A stretch of DNA of 64,000 bases, from assembly GCF_043641665.1 (NCBI RefSeq), contig NC_092190.1:23701048-23765047 (forward strand), in the 5' to 3' direction. The notes under the pieces were generated by a model. The model ran no database searches. It had not been told where the DNA came from and saw nothing but the letters and a program-made list of their open reading frames with translations. The stretch is from Enoplosus armatus. Its lineage: Eukaryota > Chordata > Actinopteri > Centrarchiformes > Enoplosidae. Positions 11,601 to 22,740 of this stretch are shown piece after piece (within the stretch, counting starts at the first letter, position 1; each line of letters begins with the position of its first letter). Made by a program: the position numbers and the translations under genes.

Positions 11601-12027
11601 AGGTGGATATTCTGCGGATTAGCAATGTCAGCTAAACACACACTGCTGTAAGAACTGGAGAGAGCTCAAGGACAGGTAGCTTATAATAGAGCGCGTGGGT
11701 TCTCCACAGCGGCCCACAGATGGTGGGGGTCAGGGGAGCGCGGGCCTGCTGGGAGTTGAAGCCAGGGGCTTGATTAAACACCAGCCCCGCTGCAGGGGAG
11801 CCCCTGGGGGAGGGGGCCACGTGAAGGAGCCGTGCTCGTTGTGGTTCTGCGACGGGGTCAGAGGAGGAGAGAACAGGAGAGAACAGGGCAGCTGAGAAAA
11901 CTGCTCTTGAGATACCAACGCCTAAAATATCCGAAAGTGAGACGTGGAGTTGACTTGTTTTATCAGGAAAGACTCAAAAAGGTGCTATGCAGGAGACAGA
12001 AGACAGGGATGATGGGGCGAGAATAAG

Positions 12028-12040
12028 AGGTCAAAGGTCA
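12028..12040 (+). promoter_or_regulatory. Perfect DR1 nuclear-receptor-type element
   Basis: AGGTCA-A-AGGTCA: two consensus half sites as a direct repeat with one-base spacing. This is the arrangement bound by RXR heterodimers such as PPAR-RXR, and by HNF4 and COUP-TF. Occupancy cannot be judged from sequence. An exact 13-mer is not expected by chance in 64 kb. Confidence 0.45.
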
Positions 12041-13421
12041 GATACAAAGGAGGAACCCTCTGCAGGTTGACAGTGGCCTCGTGCAGAGCGGACGCAGATG
12101 CAGCAGCGTGGACACAAAGCCGTCACTCCAAAGTGAGATCACGTCCCTCTGATCAACACTTTGATCCGGGCCACATCTCAGGAATACCTGGTCTCACCTG
12201 TGCAGCAAAGGCCTCAAAGAAGATTAGAAATTATTCAGTCGCTCATCCATCTTTCACTCCCGTAGATGAATAAAAGAGCGGGGCTGTTATCTGCTCCCCG
12301 AGACATCGCCACCCCATCACATGGGTTTTTTTTTCAGCTCTCCTAATCTCTCGGCTCCGATTTCTTTATGGCAAAGCACCTCCGGCTCACATCCTTCTAC
12401 CGTGATAGGGCAATCTGGTTTATTCAATAATTCACCAGGCAATCTACCTGCGGTGCCGTTTGTGGACGGACTTATGCAGCTGAAGCGAGGGAATAAATAC
12501 AAATAGATGTGCACGAGGGTAAGAGACAGTTCTACAGAGACCGCGAGGCATCTCCATATCTCTGAGAGATGTGTCCATGTGGTGTAGCACGGTCATCCAG
12601 AGGATTATGAGATTCGCTTTCCCTTTGAGACAGCCAGTGGAAATTATAGATAACATAACTTTTTATCCAAAGTAATCTGTCTTTCCAGCATTCAGGAGCT
12701 CGCCACAAGCAAGTCGTTTTAAAGGTGAGCCGAATGAGCGCAATTTCATGCTTTCTACTTGAAGAGTGTACAGTTGGCTAATGACTTGTCATTCAAATGA
12801 AGGGGGGGGCTGCAGAGCTTTGCCAAGCCAAATTAGAGTGAGAGTGTGGTTTGTGCTGGGAAAAGGGATGTAAACAATGCAGCAGAACAAGTTTAATTGT
12901 GAACACGAACGCTGCACGGAGGTGACACAGATATGCAACGCGCCGCCGCCAATGGTTCAAATTGGAAAATACAAAACAAATCCGACGCATTCTGGGAAAA
13001 CTCCTTTCTCTGAAGAAAGCAAGGAGCGCTCCAAGAGAGTAGAAGCCCTTGGGGGGGCAAATACAGATGCCTACACAGCACATTGTGCTGGCAACCAAAT
13101 CGAACAGTACACCACTGTGAAGTGCCACGCATAAGAGTCGCTCTCTTTGTCCGATGTTAAACAAAGCTTTGAGTCACCATCCTTTAGGTACTTTTATGGT
13201 GTTACGGTTTTCTGCAAGGCTCCATTGAACGCATCTGAAATGCTCCAAATTCCAAAGTGCCATTTAGAAAGCAGCTGTGGCACAAATATGTGAAGTGTCA
13301 AGCAAAGCAGACACCGTGGCTATGTATATTGTGTAGTAGAGTACAGGCTGAAGAGATTATATTCACTATTTGTCTTATGTTAGTGTTTCTCTCCATACAT
13401 CCCAGCTTCCCTCCTCTGCAG

Positions 13422-13650
13422 CACTCAGCCCAAAGCCCACTGATTCCTACGCAAGACATAAATCTTTGAATACGAGTCACAAATGCTGTATATAGGGTTT
13501 TTTTTTGTTTTTGTTTTTAAAAAAAGGCTCAGTAATGTGCCCAAACAGCTGGGCACTGTAGATTTTAGCAAACTTAACTTAAACAGGAGGAAATAGTGAC
13601 ATTTTTTGGGGACTATTTTCAGCAGCGGCTTAATACACATTCGGTGCTCC
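13422..13650 (+). repeat. Dispersed repeat C, copy 1
   Basis: Shares ordered blocks with 26989-27158: CACTCAGCC, GCCCACTGattCC, a GA-ATAAATCTT block, AAAAAAGG, CAGCTGGGCACTGT, GAGGAAATAGTG and TTAATAC. The shared order over about 200 bases shows descent from one repeat. Its class is unknown to me. Confidence 0.6.
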
Positions 13651-14768
13651 CGTGAGGACTTCTGGCAGCAGGGATATGGTCTGTGTTCTAACTTGATGAC
13701 TCTCCTCCACTTGTGCTACTGTTACAGTATGTTTGAGCATTTGCTATTATCCCATAATTACCACTCGCGGCCACAGGGGTCACTGTTTAGCAGGTGTCGG
13801 ATGGGCGAACACTGCAACAGCATCCTGAGGAGTACCACTCAGCCTGCGAAGACACTCGCGTGGTGTCTTCTGTGGCTTTTGGGGGTTTTGCTTTGTCAAG
13901 TCTGAGACGCAGCGGCGCTTGATGATGTCAACGTGAGGTTCGCCCAACTTGGGGTTGGAGATGAGAGACTTGTAACAGAGAGCCTATGTTGCAAACAAAG
14001 GGGTGTGGAGTTTGAAAGGCCTAATGCAATACGCTGTTGAGATGCATTATGGGAACTGCAGAATCCCGGGGACAAAACGTCAGGTTACGTCAGCCTCCGC
14101 TGCTTCAGTCTCTCTCTTGTGAGTCTCCCAGCTTCAAGGAAATTGCTAGAGCGCCCCAATAAACTAAAGTAATTTCAACCCCCCCCCCAGCTACTGGTAC
14201 TCCTACTCACCATACGAGATGCACAAACAATAGAAAGGTCCTTGTGCAGCTGCTCGGTGGCCAGCAGCATCGTCAGGACCAGGTGCACTGGGCGAATGAG
14301 GATGCAAGTACCTGCATGTGAAGTAGGGCAGTGCTAAAAAAAGGAGCATGCACAATCAGCAAAAAGCCCTCCATGGAAAAATACAAGGACACAAAAAAAC
14401 ACACACACGCCAACTCTCTCTTCTTCCTCATTTCTGGTTTGCATCTTTTGGCGTCCTCGCGTTTGCCGCCCGAGTCCTGCCGCACAAAATCCCGATCGAC
14501 GACGTCACCGACTTCTCCCCGCCACTTGACAATCCCGGCTTTCAGATGGCTCCATTATATCAGCTCTCAGAGCGAGTCGCCCCCACGCCCGCCAGGGCCG
14601 CAGGAAGGAGGCAGAGCCCCACAAAGAGATGAGCCGTGGTTAACTGTCATCTGAACAGACAGGCGGCGGGGCATCAAAACCCTTTGTGCAGCAGTTTTCT
14701 ATTCTCTTAAGTGTTTCCCCAACATCTGCCTACCTCCTCCCTTTGCAAATTGTTTGCTAATTAGGGAG
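13651..14768. other. Noncoding stretch, nothing firm
   Basis: Unique-looking sequence. A short GCATTATGGGAA motif at about 14044 recurs near 27615, so repeat C may extend further right in degraded form. No gene is seen. Confidence 0.5.
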
Positions 14769-14769
14769 T

Positions 14770-14819
14770 TGTGTGTGTTTATGCCTGTGTGTGTGCGTGT
14801 GTGTGTGTTTATGCCTGTG

Positions 14820-14862
<43 letters not shown>
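14770..14862. repeat. Compound (TG)n with internal duplicated unit
   Basis: TG tract in which a unit built on GTGTTTATGCCTGTGTGTG occurs twice, followed by about 35 bases of pure TG. The duplication shows slippage or unequal exchange of a larger unit than the dinucleotide. Confidence 0.93.
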
Positions 14863-15154
14863 CAGCAGAGATGTGCAGAGAAACACAAATGGGTGGGTGA
14901 TAAGCAGCCAGCGTGCTCCGCTCCTGCAACGTGCTTGACCGCACCGCATCTGCTTGGGGGGGGTTGTTGGTGTTGCAAGTTTTCGGTGGTGGAAGGTGGA
15001 GGTAGGTGGGGTGTTGAAAAGACAGAGAGAGAGAGGAAATGATCTATTGTAAAAAGTAAAAAAAGAAGAAGTAAGACAGGAGAAGAGAAAAGATGGAAGG
15101 TGTGTAGTTGGTTCTCACAGCAGAACAGAGAGTGCAGGTGGGGTGGGGCGTATT

Positions 15155-15156
<2 letters not shown>

Positions 15157-15212
<56 letters not shown>

Positions 15213-15257
15213 TGTGTGTGAGTGTGTGTGGGGGCGCGTGTGTGTGTGTGTGTGTGC
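15157..15257. repeat. (TG)n microsatellite, about 100 bases, imperfect
   Basis: A long TG tract with AG and GGGGCGCG interruptions. It is part of a TG/CA-rich cluster spanning 14.77-15.65 kb. Confidence 0.95.
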
Positions 15258-15368
15258 GTGTGGGGGCGCATGCTTTACAGTAGGTGTGCTTGAGTGAGCA
15301 TGCCGACATGTTTGTCTGTTCATGCATTCAGATAACTGTTTAATGACTGTTTGTCTTGCTGTCTGTCC

Positions 15369-15392
15369 GTGTGTGTGTGTGTGTGTGTGTGT
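15369..15392. repeat. (TG)n microsatellite
   Basis: About 24 bases of pure TG, lying between the 15157 TG tract and the 15480 CA tract. Confidence 0.95.
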
Positions 15393-15479
15393 TCTTGAAG
15401 TTCTGCACCCACAACAGGAATGCTGGGAATTCTATCTCTGTCTCCCAGCGCTCCGATAGAATATTTGGAGCTACCAGGC

Positions 15480-15525
15480 GCACACACACACACACACACG
15501 CACATACACACACACACACACACAC
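15480..15525. repeat. (CA)n microsatellite, imperfect
   Basis: CA tract with CG and TA variants. It lies downstream of TG tracts and is complementary to them on the same strand. Confidence 0.95.
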
Positions 15526-15598
15526 CAGTAAATGCATTACATGTGATGGTAGATTCAAACCAGCGCAGAGGTAAAAGGACAATTTGTAGCAAGACCTC

Positions 15599-15600
<2 letters not shown>

Positions 15601-15647
<47 letters not shown>
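15601..15647. repeat. (CA)n microsatellite
   Basis: About 47 bases of pure CA, the last tract of the cluster. Confidence 0.97.
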
Positions 15648-15650
<3 letters not shown>

Positions 15651-15789
15651 AAACCCTCTAAATTCAACATGAGGCCTTTTACTCCGACACACTCAGGTTT
15701 GCAGAGACATGAATATACATTTAACTGCAACATGAATAACTAGGGTGAGTCGAGTGGCACGGCGATGGAGCCTGGTGCCTACCGTCTAA

Positions 15790-15816
15790 CCCCCCCCCAC
15801 CCCACCCCACCCCCCC
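15790..15816 (-). repeat. C-rich run, strong G-quadruplex motif on minus strand
   Basis: Plus strand reads C9-A-CCCC-A-CCCC-A-C6. The minus strand therefore has four G-runs of at least four separated by single T, a short-loop quadruplex pattern. Confidence 0.75.
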
Positions 15817-16023
15817 GTAGTTAAACAGCATTCAGCATAACTTATGCGAGTGCCAATCACTCCAAATGAAAAGTGCAAATTAAACTCTCACGCTCAAATG
15901 CATAATTAGACCTCTGACTTGGCAGTGGAGCGTGAACGATTGAGGGCGGAGAGATGAGTGCCCAGGCAGGGTTTCTGTTTTTTTGTTGTTGTTTTTTTTG
16001 TGTGTGTGCTTGTACACGTATCT

Positions 16024-16047
16024 ACACACACACACACACACACACAC
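16024..16047. repeat. (CA)n microsatellite
   Basis: About 24 bases of pure CA. Confidence 0.95.
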
Positions 16048-16430
16048 TATGCTGGAGAGCAGCGCAGAAATAAAGCCACAGTTAAAATGTATACGTGTGT
16101 TTTCCGGTGATGCCGAGCTGCTCTCCTTTAGATCTTTTCTCAGTGTGTTTCACTCACATTGTCACATGATTTCACGACATGTTTTTCATTTTTTTTTAGC
16201 AGCATGAAACTTATTAAATGTAAGATTCATAGCATATCTTTGCAGTCTCAGTTATAAGGGGAGCTCATCAAGTTGCTGTTACCCTCTGTTTTTACTGGTG
16301 CCCTGCAGATGACATGATAGCCCCGCTGGCATACAGGCCCATTATTACTGACCGCTGAGGTAGCTAGAGATTAAAAACCTTTGAGCTAGACTAAACACTA
16401 AAACCACATTTTGCAAATGGACTCTTGATC

Positions 16431-16503
16431 AGTGTCAGCTTGGGTCGGCTCCGGTCCACCATGAGCCTTCAAAGGATAAGCGCGTATAGCTAATGGATGG
16501 ATG
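16431..16503 (+). mobile_element. LINE 3'-tail fragment
   Basis: Contains GTCAGCTTGGGTCGGCTCCG, an AAAGGATAAGCG block and the terminal TAATGGATGGATG. This arrangement matches the 3' end I associate with teleost L2-type LINEs and their dependent SINEs. Only the tail is present, as is usual for 5'-truncated insertions. Family assignment is from memory. Confidence 0.6.
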
Positions 16504-17289
16504 CACAGGTAGAACTAAAAGAAATCCCCAAAAACCCCACTGTAGAATTTCACAGAGTTGTTTCGATAAACATCGCAAAGAGCATATTTTAAATTGAGAG
16601 TTCAGCGCTGCGATTGTTGTACAAATGATGTCTCTCCTTTTTCACAAAAGTTAAACGCAAATAAATGTACGTAGTAAACGTAGGGTGCTCATGAAGTTAG
16701 CAGTTGAACTATATTGAATCAGTTTCAGCTTCCTGTGCACAAAATGGTCGATCATCAGGTTGTAAACAAGCTGGCGATTTGGCCGGATTTTCTTAGTTTT
16801 TGCTTCCAAATAAATTTGACCGATTTGCAGGCTTGTTTTCAGCCTGTATGAGTGTGATGACGATTGTGTATTCCCAGATCTCAGATCTTACTTTGGTGAG
16901 CGATTATTTTACTTTTCAATAACCGATTCATGGGAAAACAATGAATTAGCTTCTGCTTCTGTTCAAGGTGGCACGTGGTGGTAAAAGGCGACACGAGTAA
17001 AAGACAATCTTGCCCTTGAGTTTCGACTCAATGTGTTATCTTCTTTGCATGACATATATTACACGTGACATATACTATACGTGTCCTATATCGAACATCC
17101 TTTGAAGAAGCAATTCCAAGAGAAGCACTCATCCCTGTCCAATGGTGTAGCACTCAAGAACATACTAATAGCGACCTTTCAATTGTGCTATATAAGCTAT
17201 CATTGAAAAAAAGCACCAAGATAAATTTAAATACCTTGAGCCATACTGCTTCTAGTCAACACTGACAAATATTATCTTGTCTATTTCTG

Positions 17290-17720
17290 TAGCAGAGCGG
17301 ATCTGTGTAAATAGCAGGCCACTGCCTTGGAAACAGAAGCCCTGGAGAGAATGGAGAGCTGATTAGAGAGAGGCAGCTTGTCTCAAATCAAGCCCAGTGT
17401 CTTGTCTGTTTACAGGGAGCTCGCCCAGAGAGCTCTCCGGGCTGACCCGGAGGGTTAGAGGGGTCAATATCTCCATTTGCAACTGGTGCTAAAATCCAAA
17501 GCCAGCTAAAATGTGCATGCAGATTTTATTGAGAGCGGATTCTAAGCGAGGCCGGATGCCTGTGGGATCAAATTGCAATTGCAAATGGTTCTTTACTATT
17601 GTTTTACCAGGTTTAGAGCATCAGATTGAAATTCTAAATGATGTAGAATTCACATCATATTGTGTGCTTTTCTGAAGATTGACGGCTTACTTTACAAAAG
17701 TGTCGCGACCTGATGAGACC
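17290..17720. other. Possible conserved noncoding element
   Basis: Repeat-free sequence containing CAGAGAGCTCTCC (a short palindrome), AAATTGCAATTGCAAATGG, an octamer-like site, and ACTATTGTTTTACC, which includes a SOX-type ATTGTT core. The texture is typical of developmental enhancers, but there is no alignment evidence. Confidence 0.27.
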
Positions 17721-17948
17721 TCAGACGTCTTGTACAGGAAGTAGAGAGAAAGAATTACTCATAAATACAACATGAGCGAGCCAAAACAGACAAATACGTT
17801 CTAATCACATACAGGACGCTGCAGCTTCATGGACTCCATTCTTTAAGATTTAATTGAGGCTGTAGAGGGTTGATGTATGTGGATCATTGCGTGGATCAAT
17901 GCATGGCTTCAAATGAAATAATGGTCAGTGGTTAAATAACCATAACGG

Positions 17949-18000
17949 TTTCCAGTCTTTGTTCTAAGCTAAGCTAACCAGCTGCTGGCAGTAGCTTCGT
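17949..18000 (-). repeat. Dispersed repeat B, short fragment
   Basis: TTTCCAGTCTTTGTTCTAAG and CTAAGCTAACCAGCTGCTGG match the core of repeat B in reverse orientation, compared with 10207-10365. Confidence 0.65.
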
Positions 18001-18173
18001 ACTCAGCGTTTATTTTATAGCCGTCGTTTTGAGAGGCACTTACTTATAATTGAGACTTGTTGCAACTGCAGTTGACAATTTTTTTTTCTTGTTCAAAACA
18101 GAGAGAGACATTTTTTTTTCTCAAGGGCACGTCCTTTCCATGAAAAGACATTCCTTCATTATTCATTAGTTTA

Positions 18174-18305
18174 TTTTGACTCAGTCCCACACGCACCGTC
18201 CTGCTGCCAGAAATACTCACTAGAGCACCAAATGTGGATTAATCTGCAGTTGGAAATGCAGTCGTTCCTCCTGTTTGAGCATCGCTTGCTAAAAACTACA
18301 GTGCC
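18174..18305 (+). repeat. Dispersed repeat E, copy 1
   Basis: TTTGACTCAGTCCCACACGC, TCCTCCTGTTTGAGCATCGC and TTGCTAAAAACTAC also occur in the same order at 60982-61095. Upstream similarity (an ACGT-C-TTTC block, then CATTA) suggests the repeat begins about 60 bases earlier. It is non-coding and I do not know the class. Confidence 0.6.
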
Positions 18306-19506
18306 GAGGTTTGCTGACCATAAGACAGACATAGAACAACACCAGACTCATCCTTTGAAACTGGCCCGGTGCCAGTCCAGACTGGGTCAAGACGAAGCCA
18401 CATCTCAAATTCATCATTGTATGAAAATCCTTGCTGTGCTAAATCACGCGCTAACCCTCCCACGCAGGGTGAAAACGGGACATTAAGATACGTCCCCTTT
18501 GGAAAAGAGCATGCCACAAGCGCATACAAAATAACACGCCACAGGTTGTATATCAAAAAGTGAGCACACGCACACAAACGTGCGCGCAGTAACAGATCAG
18601 ACGTGAGAGTGTGCAAGCTCGGAGGCTAACCCTGATACACATTAATACACACACAGGCTGGGCTTTATTTTGGCATGCTGCTCTGCGGTGAGCGGTGTGA
18701 GGGTTTAGAGGGATTGGACGGTGTTGACTTTGCCGTGAACCTGTGGAGCCTCTGCACTCTCACAGCTGCCTCCCTCATCATTTGCGGAGGGCCTCCAATC
18801 ACTGTGGAAAATCAGGGCTGGGAAGGGCAGAAGATATATCACTGCCCCCCCCTCCTCCTCCATTCTTCCCCTGCCCTCCCTCCACCTCTCTTTATAATGC
18901 ACTCTCCCACTGTGAGAGAGGGTTTTATTGCCTCTTGTTCAAGGCGGTTGTCATAACTCACAAATTCTTTTGAGTTTGTCTAATATTCCAATTATACAGC
19001 TGCATATTTGACTATTTTTTAAGAGCACTTCTCAAGGACACGGCTGCAGCTCAGGCGTTTCCTAGCTAGCAGACTACAGCAGTTTGGCTGACAGTTCAGT
19101 CATAATAATAATACTCGGCCTTCTCAACAATGGAAAGAAATCAAACATTTTCCACCTGAGGTGTTTTTACAGTAAGTACAGTATTTCAGCTGATTGTGTG
19201 GAACCCAGCGAGGCAGGACCGAAAGGTTTAGTCCGCCACAGTTCTGATGTTGAGAGTTGAGAGTTATTTACGACACTCAGCAATGAGACGACTCCTGGGA
19301 GAAGGCGACGTGTCAGCCACAACGTGGAAATCACGATGACTTATTGTTCTTTGTCAGACGGTTGCGGCTTAAAGCTGCACTAATCAAGTGTTTTCATAGG
19401 AACAGTGGGCCTGATGACTACGTGTAATGGGGAAAGGACTCAATACTAGACACAAATCCTCAGAGAATTATCACCAACACTGTAGCTCTCCTCAGCTCTT
19501 TGCACC
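18306..19506. other. Noncoding stretch, nothing firm
   Basis: Unique-looking sequence with a pyrimidine-rich patch (18846-18890). A segment around 18730-18840 is repeat-free and could be regulatory. No gene is seen. Confidence 0.5.
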
Positions 19507-19560
19507 TTTTTAGCATCTTCCAGCTCATTGTTTTGGTTTAAAGGTCTGCAACTTCAATGT
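19507..19560 (+). repeat. Dispersed repeat D, copy 1
   Basis: TTTTAGCATCTTCCAGCTCA, then TTGTTTTGGTTT and CTGCAACTT, match 52057-52112 nearly base for base. Identity of this length between unlinked places shows a shared repeat. Class unknown. Confidence 0.6.
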
Positions 19561-20768
19561 TTTCTTTTTAGCAACTTCAGTAATTTTTTTTCTAAGGAGT
19601 TGAGAGTGTTGGAGTTGTTCTGTGAGTAAATATAATGCCAAGATTAATACATAGCTCAAATCTCATGAAATCATTTACCAATATGACATTTCTGTAGGTT
19701 CTGAGTGAACAACAGCCACTCGCATGGCTTAAAAGAGAAATGTACATTTGCATACATTTAAAAATAGCAAGTAATTTGACTCAGCTGTGTAATGATAATA
19801 TCCAAGTCAGCCATGTGGGTACAATCAAATTTCTATTATTATTTAGTCTTATAGCCCCACTATACTTTGAAAAAAATGTGATTAAGTTGAGCATTAGGCC
19901 TGCAAAGAGCTGTCATCAGGTTTGCAGCAGGTGACATGCAGGGGGAACATGATTATGTTCAAAGAAAAGGTTTGGTCCTCAGCTGCTGAGGATTGTTGAG
20001 TCATACACAAAGTTTGATGTCTGAAGTTTATTACTGAATGATGTGTTGGTTGTTGCACAGTAGTTTCTGCAGAGTTAATGCAGCATGTATCCTCCTCTGC
20101 ATGCCACACAAAGTCAGTCACAAACATTATTTAGTTTTTGTCTAAAAGGCGTCTTTTACAGAGCCCATTGTCATCAAGTGGTCCCAAAACATCTTCCCTC
20201 CAACAGACCCTTGTCTGCCTGAACTCTGTAGCGACACTGAACAGGTTAGGGTATCAGCTGAGACAGGACGTACTTCCCATGTTAAGAAAGTTGATGAAAT
20301 TATTTTACTCCTAATCCTAAAAGTAAGATTTTTTTATGCTGAAATGCTTCATAAACAGCCTTGAGGTAGACGACATCTAGTTGCAACAAAACCAGCTGAA
20401 GCATTTCTCATTTTACGCTCCTTTATTTTGTTAATGTCACTTTTACTGTGTATTCTTTGTGTTTCCATTGTTCCAGTTCATTGGGACGGAGAGCCACTGG
20501 ACTACTTCGAGTGCTCTTCCTTGTCCCGTACGTCTATTTCAAGTGGCAGCTTTCATCTCTGTCTCGACCCAGATGTCAGCTCAATGCTCTCTGTCTGGAG
20601 TCGAGAGCTCTGCTGAGGTTGAGGAGTCGAGAAGCGATTAGACAAAGACAGGTGGCGGTTAGAATGCAAAGCCACACACAAGCAGCGCTTCTGTCTGAGT
20701 TTAACAACTGCAAACGAGGTGGCTGCAATGTTTTACTTGTGGTGACTCCCACATGGCAACACGTGACT

Positions 20769-20871
20769 GTGTGTCTTTGTAGTTGTTTTGTGTGTCTTTG
20801 TGGTCGTTTTGCGTCTCTTTGTAGCTGTTTTATATCCTAGTGGTCGTTTTGTGTCTCTTTGTAGTTGTTTG
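20769..20871 (+). repeat. 21-bp minisatellite, five units
   Basis: Units of GTGTCTCTTTGTAGTTGTTT-T type start at 20769, 20790, 20811, 20832 (19 bases) and 20851. Variants are TGG-TCG and TAG-CTG in the middle. Because 21 is a multiple of three, the array stays open and produces a Cys/Val/Phe-rich plus-strand frame (20448-20840) that is not evidence of a gene. Confidence 0.85.
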
Positions 20872-22179
20872 ATTGACTTTATAACAAGAAAGATTAACAG
20901 TTACATCAGACAGAGGCTCTGGCCCAGCTGGACCCGTTGGGCCCCCAGGCCCATGCCCGATACTGTAGGCCCATTCAGTAATCCAACCATAAGTATGCTA
21001 GAGGAATGTATTCAGCACCTGAGGGCAGATGGTGATGAAAATTAAAACCGTAAGTAAAAGCAAATACGTTCTGTTGATTTGTATCCAATTTCTAACCTTC
21101 ACTGTTGTTGGTAAATTATGCCCTCAAGCACTGTGCTCTATCAAGCTCTGAATCTAAAACTTTGGCACAAAAACAGGTTTTGATACAAAAGGGTTACCAT
21201 AGTAATGTGATTTTAAAAGCCAGAGACCTGAACTGCATGTTAAATCTGTGGTAATCAAGCATGCTGAAGTGTTGAGGTATGGATTGATAAGAACAAAACT
21301 CATCTACAGGCCTGAACACACTCTAGGCCTGAAATTGAAATGATATAGTGCCAACAAGGCCAACAGCACTGGCCCTTTTCCAAAGAGTAACCACTAAAGG
21401 TATGTTTCCTCTAGCATTTGGCATTGACACATGACCAGGTTTCCAGCCTGCAGTTCCTGCCTCTCTAAAGCAGAGGCTTAGGTCCGGCTAAGCAAGACAT
21501 ATCTTTTGCTCATGCGCTGCTTAAAAAACCCAGTGACAATAAGTAGAGAGATGATCTATTTCAATTCATAACGAAAGCCAGCGCACAATTATGTTCAATT
21601 GCATTTTTTCCCCAGATCAGTGAAATTCAAGCCCCTCCATTCATTCCCTGAGAACATGCAGCACATACCAAACACCAGGCCGATTTACAGAGACACTGAA
21701 AATGAGAGGGTGCAGTACAGACAAGTGATTTATTTGTACATGAACTAGTGGCCAAAGAAAACGGACAGCCGCTTCCATTTTGGATTCTTTCCCTGCAGAC
21801 TATATACGACATGACACGCTGACCTGCTGAAAGATGCTTGTAGATGGGTTAGAAATGCGCCTGTGGTGGCTATGGAGAAGTGGAGAGGCTGTTTCTTTGC
21901 TTCTCTCATTTACTTTCATACCTTCGAGGTGGCTCATAAGCCACTCTGACCACGGGGCCAATTTCAGGTGCAATTTCCTGGCTGTCCAGAAGCAGCTGTG
22001 CTCAGAACCTTGAGCTGAGTAGTGTAATACAAAAGCAAATGGAGCAAGACTTGAACTCTTTTTAGGCTCACATATGGTCACATTTCATGGGAAAATGAGA
22101 ATATGGCCTGTCGCGGATTTCTCAGAACATACTATTCTTTCTCGATGAAGACTATAGACATGCAAGACACCATTGAGCC

Positions 22180-22740
22180 AAAATGCAGCCTTTTGTTTTG
22201 CCATTGTCATTAACTTTTAGAGTCTAGACCATTATAAAGCAAAAGCTCCCAGAACACTCACTCAGATTTGTTGTATCTGGCACTTGTACATTTGTTTTGC
22301 ATGACTTTGCTGGCTCTCCTCCTCGTCCTTATGGTCAAGGTCTGTGGTAATATCATGCAAATGATATGCGGGGGCGGTTTACTTGACATGTCTGGACCTG
22401 ACTGTTATATCTCACCTTTAATTTGGTCTGACACATCAGCCAGCTGAAGCATCAAAGTCAGCAGCAGCGTTTTCTAAGTCATTTCCAAGTCAGGTCTCAA
22501 GACCAGGGCCCGTCCCTGAGTTGCTGCCGGCTGGCCCAGGGGCTGTTTAGCTGACCTACTAATCAGCCAGCTATTCCCTAAATAGAAATCAGCCTTTCTG
22601 GAGTTCTGTGTCAGCAGTTCTATAAGGGGGAGAAATGTCCTGGCTCTGCAAATCAAAAGACACAAACACAATTTTCCCGATTCCTGTGACCAGGAACTTC
22701 AAGCTCGCCAAAGCATTTCATACGTCAGTCACCCCAAATT
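22180..22740. other. Possible conserved noncoding element with octamer palindrome
   Basis: Repeat-free, balanced sequence. ATATCAT-GCAA-ATGATAT (22350-22367) is a perfect inverted repeat that embeds the POU octamer ATGCAAAT (22355-22362). TTTAATTTGG and TTAATATTCAGC motifs follow. No alignment was possible. Confidence 0.27.

Larger units (their letters stand above)
10366..13421. other. Noncoding stretch, no gene recognised
   Basis: Contains a 60-base TG tract (11541-11600), a perfect DR1 hormone-response-type element (12028-12040) and mostly unique sequence. Segments around 12170-12660 and 12840-13080 are repeat-free and could be regulatory. No exon is supported. Confidence 0.6.

Noticed and set aside
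14757..15323. 188-codon His-Thr-rich frame
   Set aside because: Direct reading of TG/CA microsatellites, not a gene.
20448..20840. 130-codon Cys-rich plus-strand frame
   Set aside because: Its right part is the 21-bp minisatellite. The left part overlaps two other open frames and shows no known motif.
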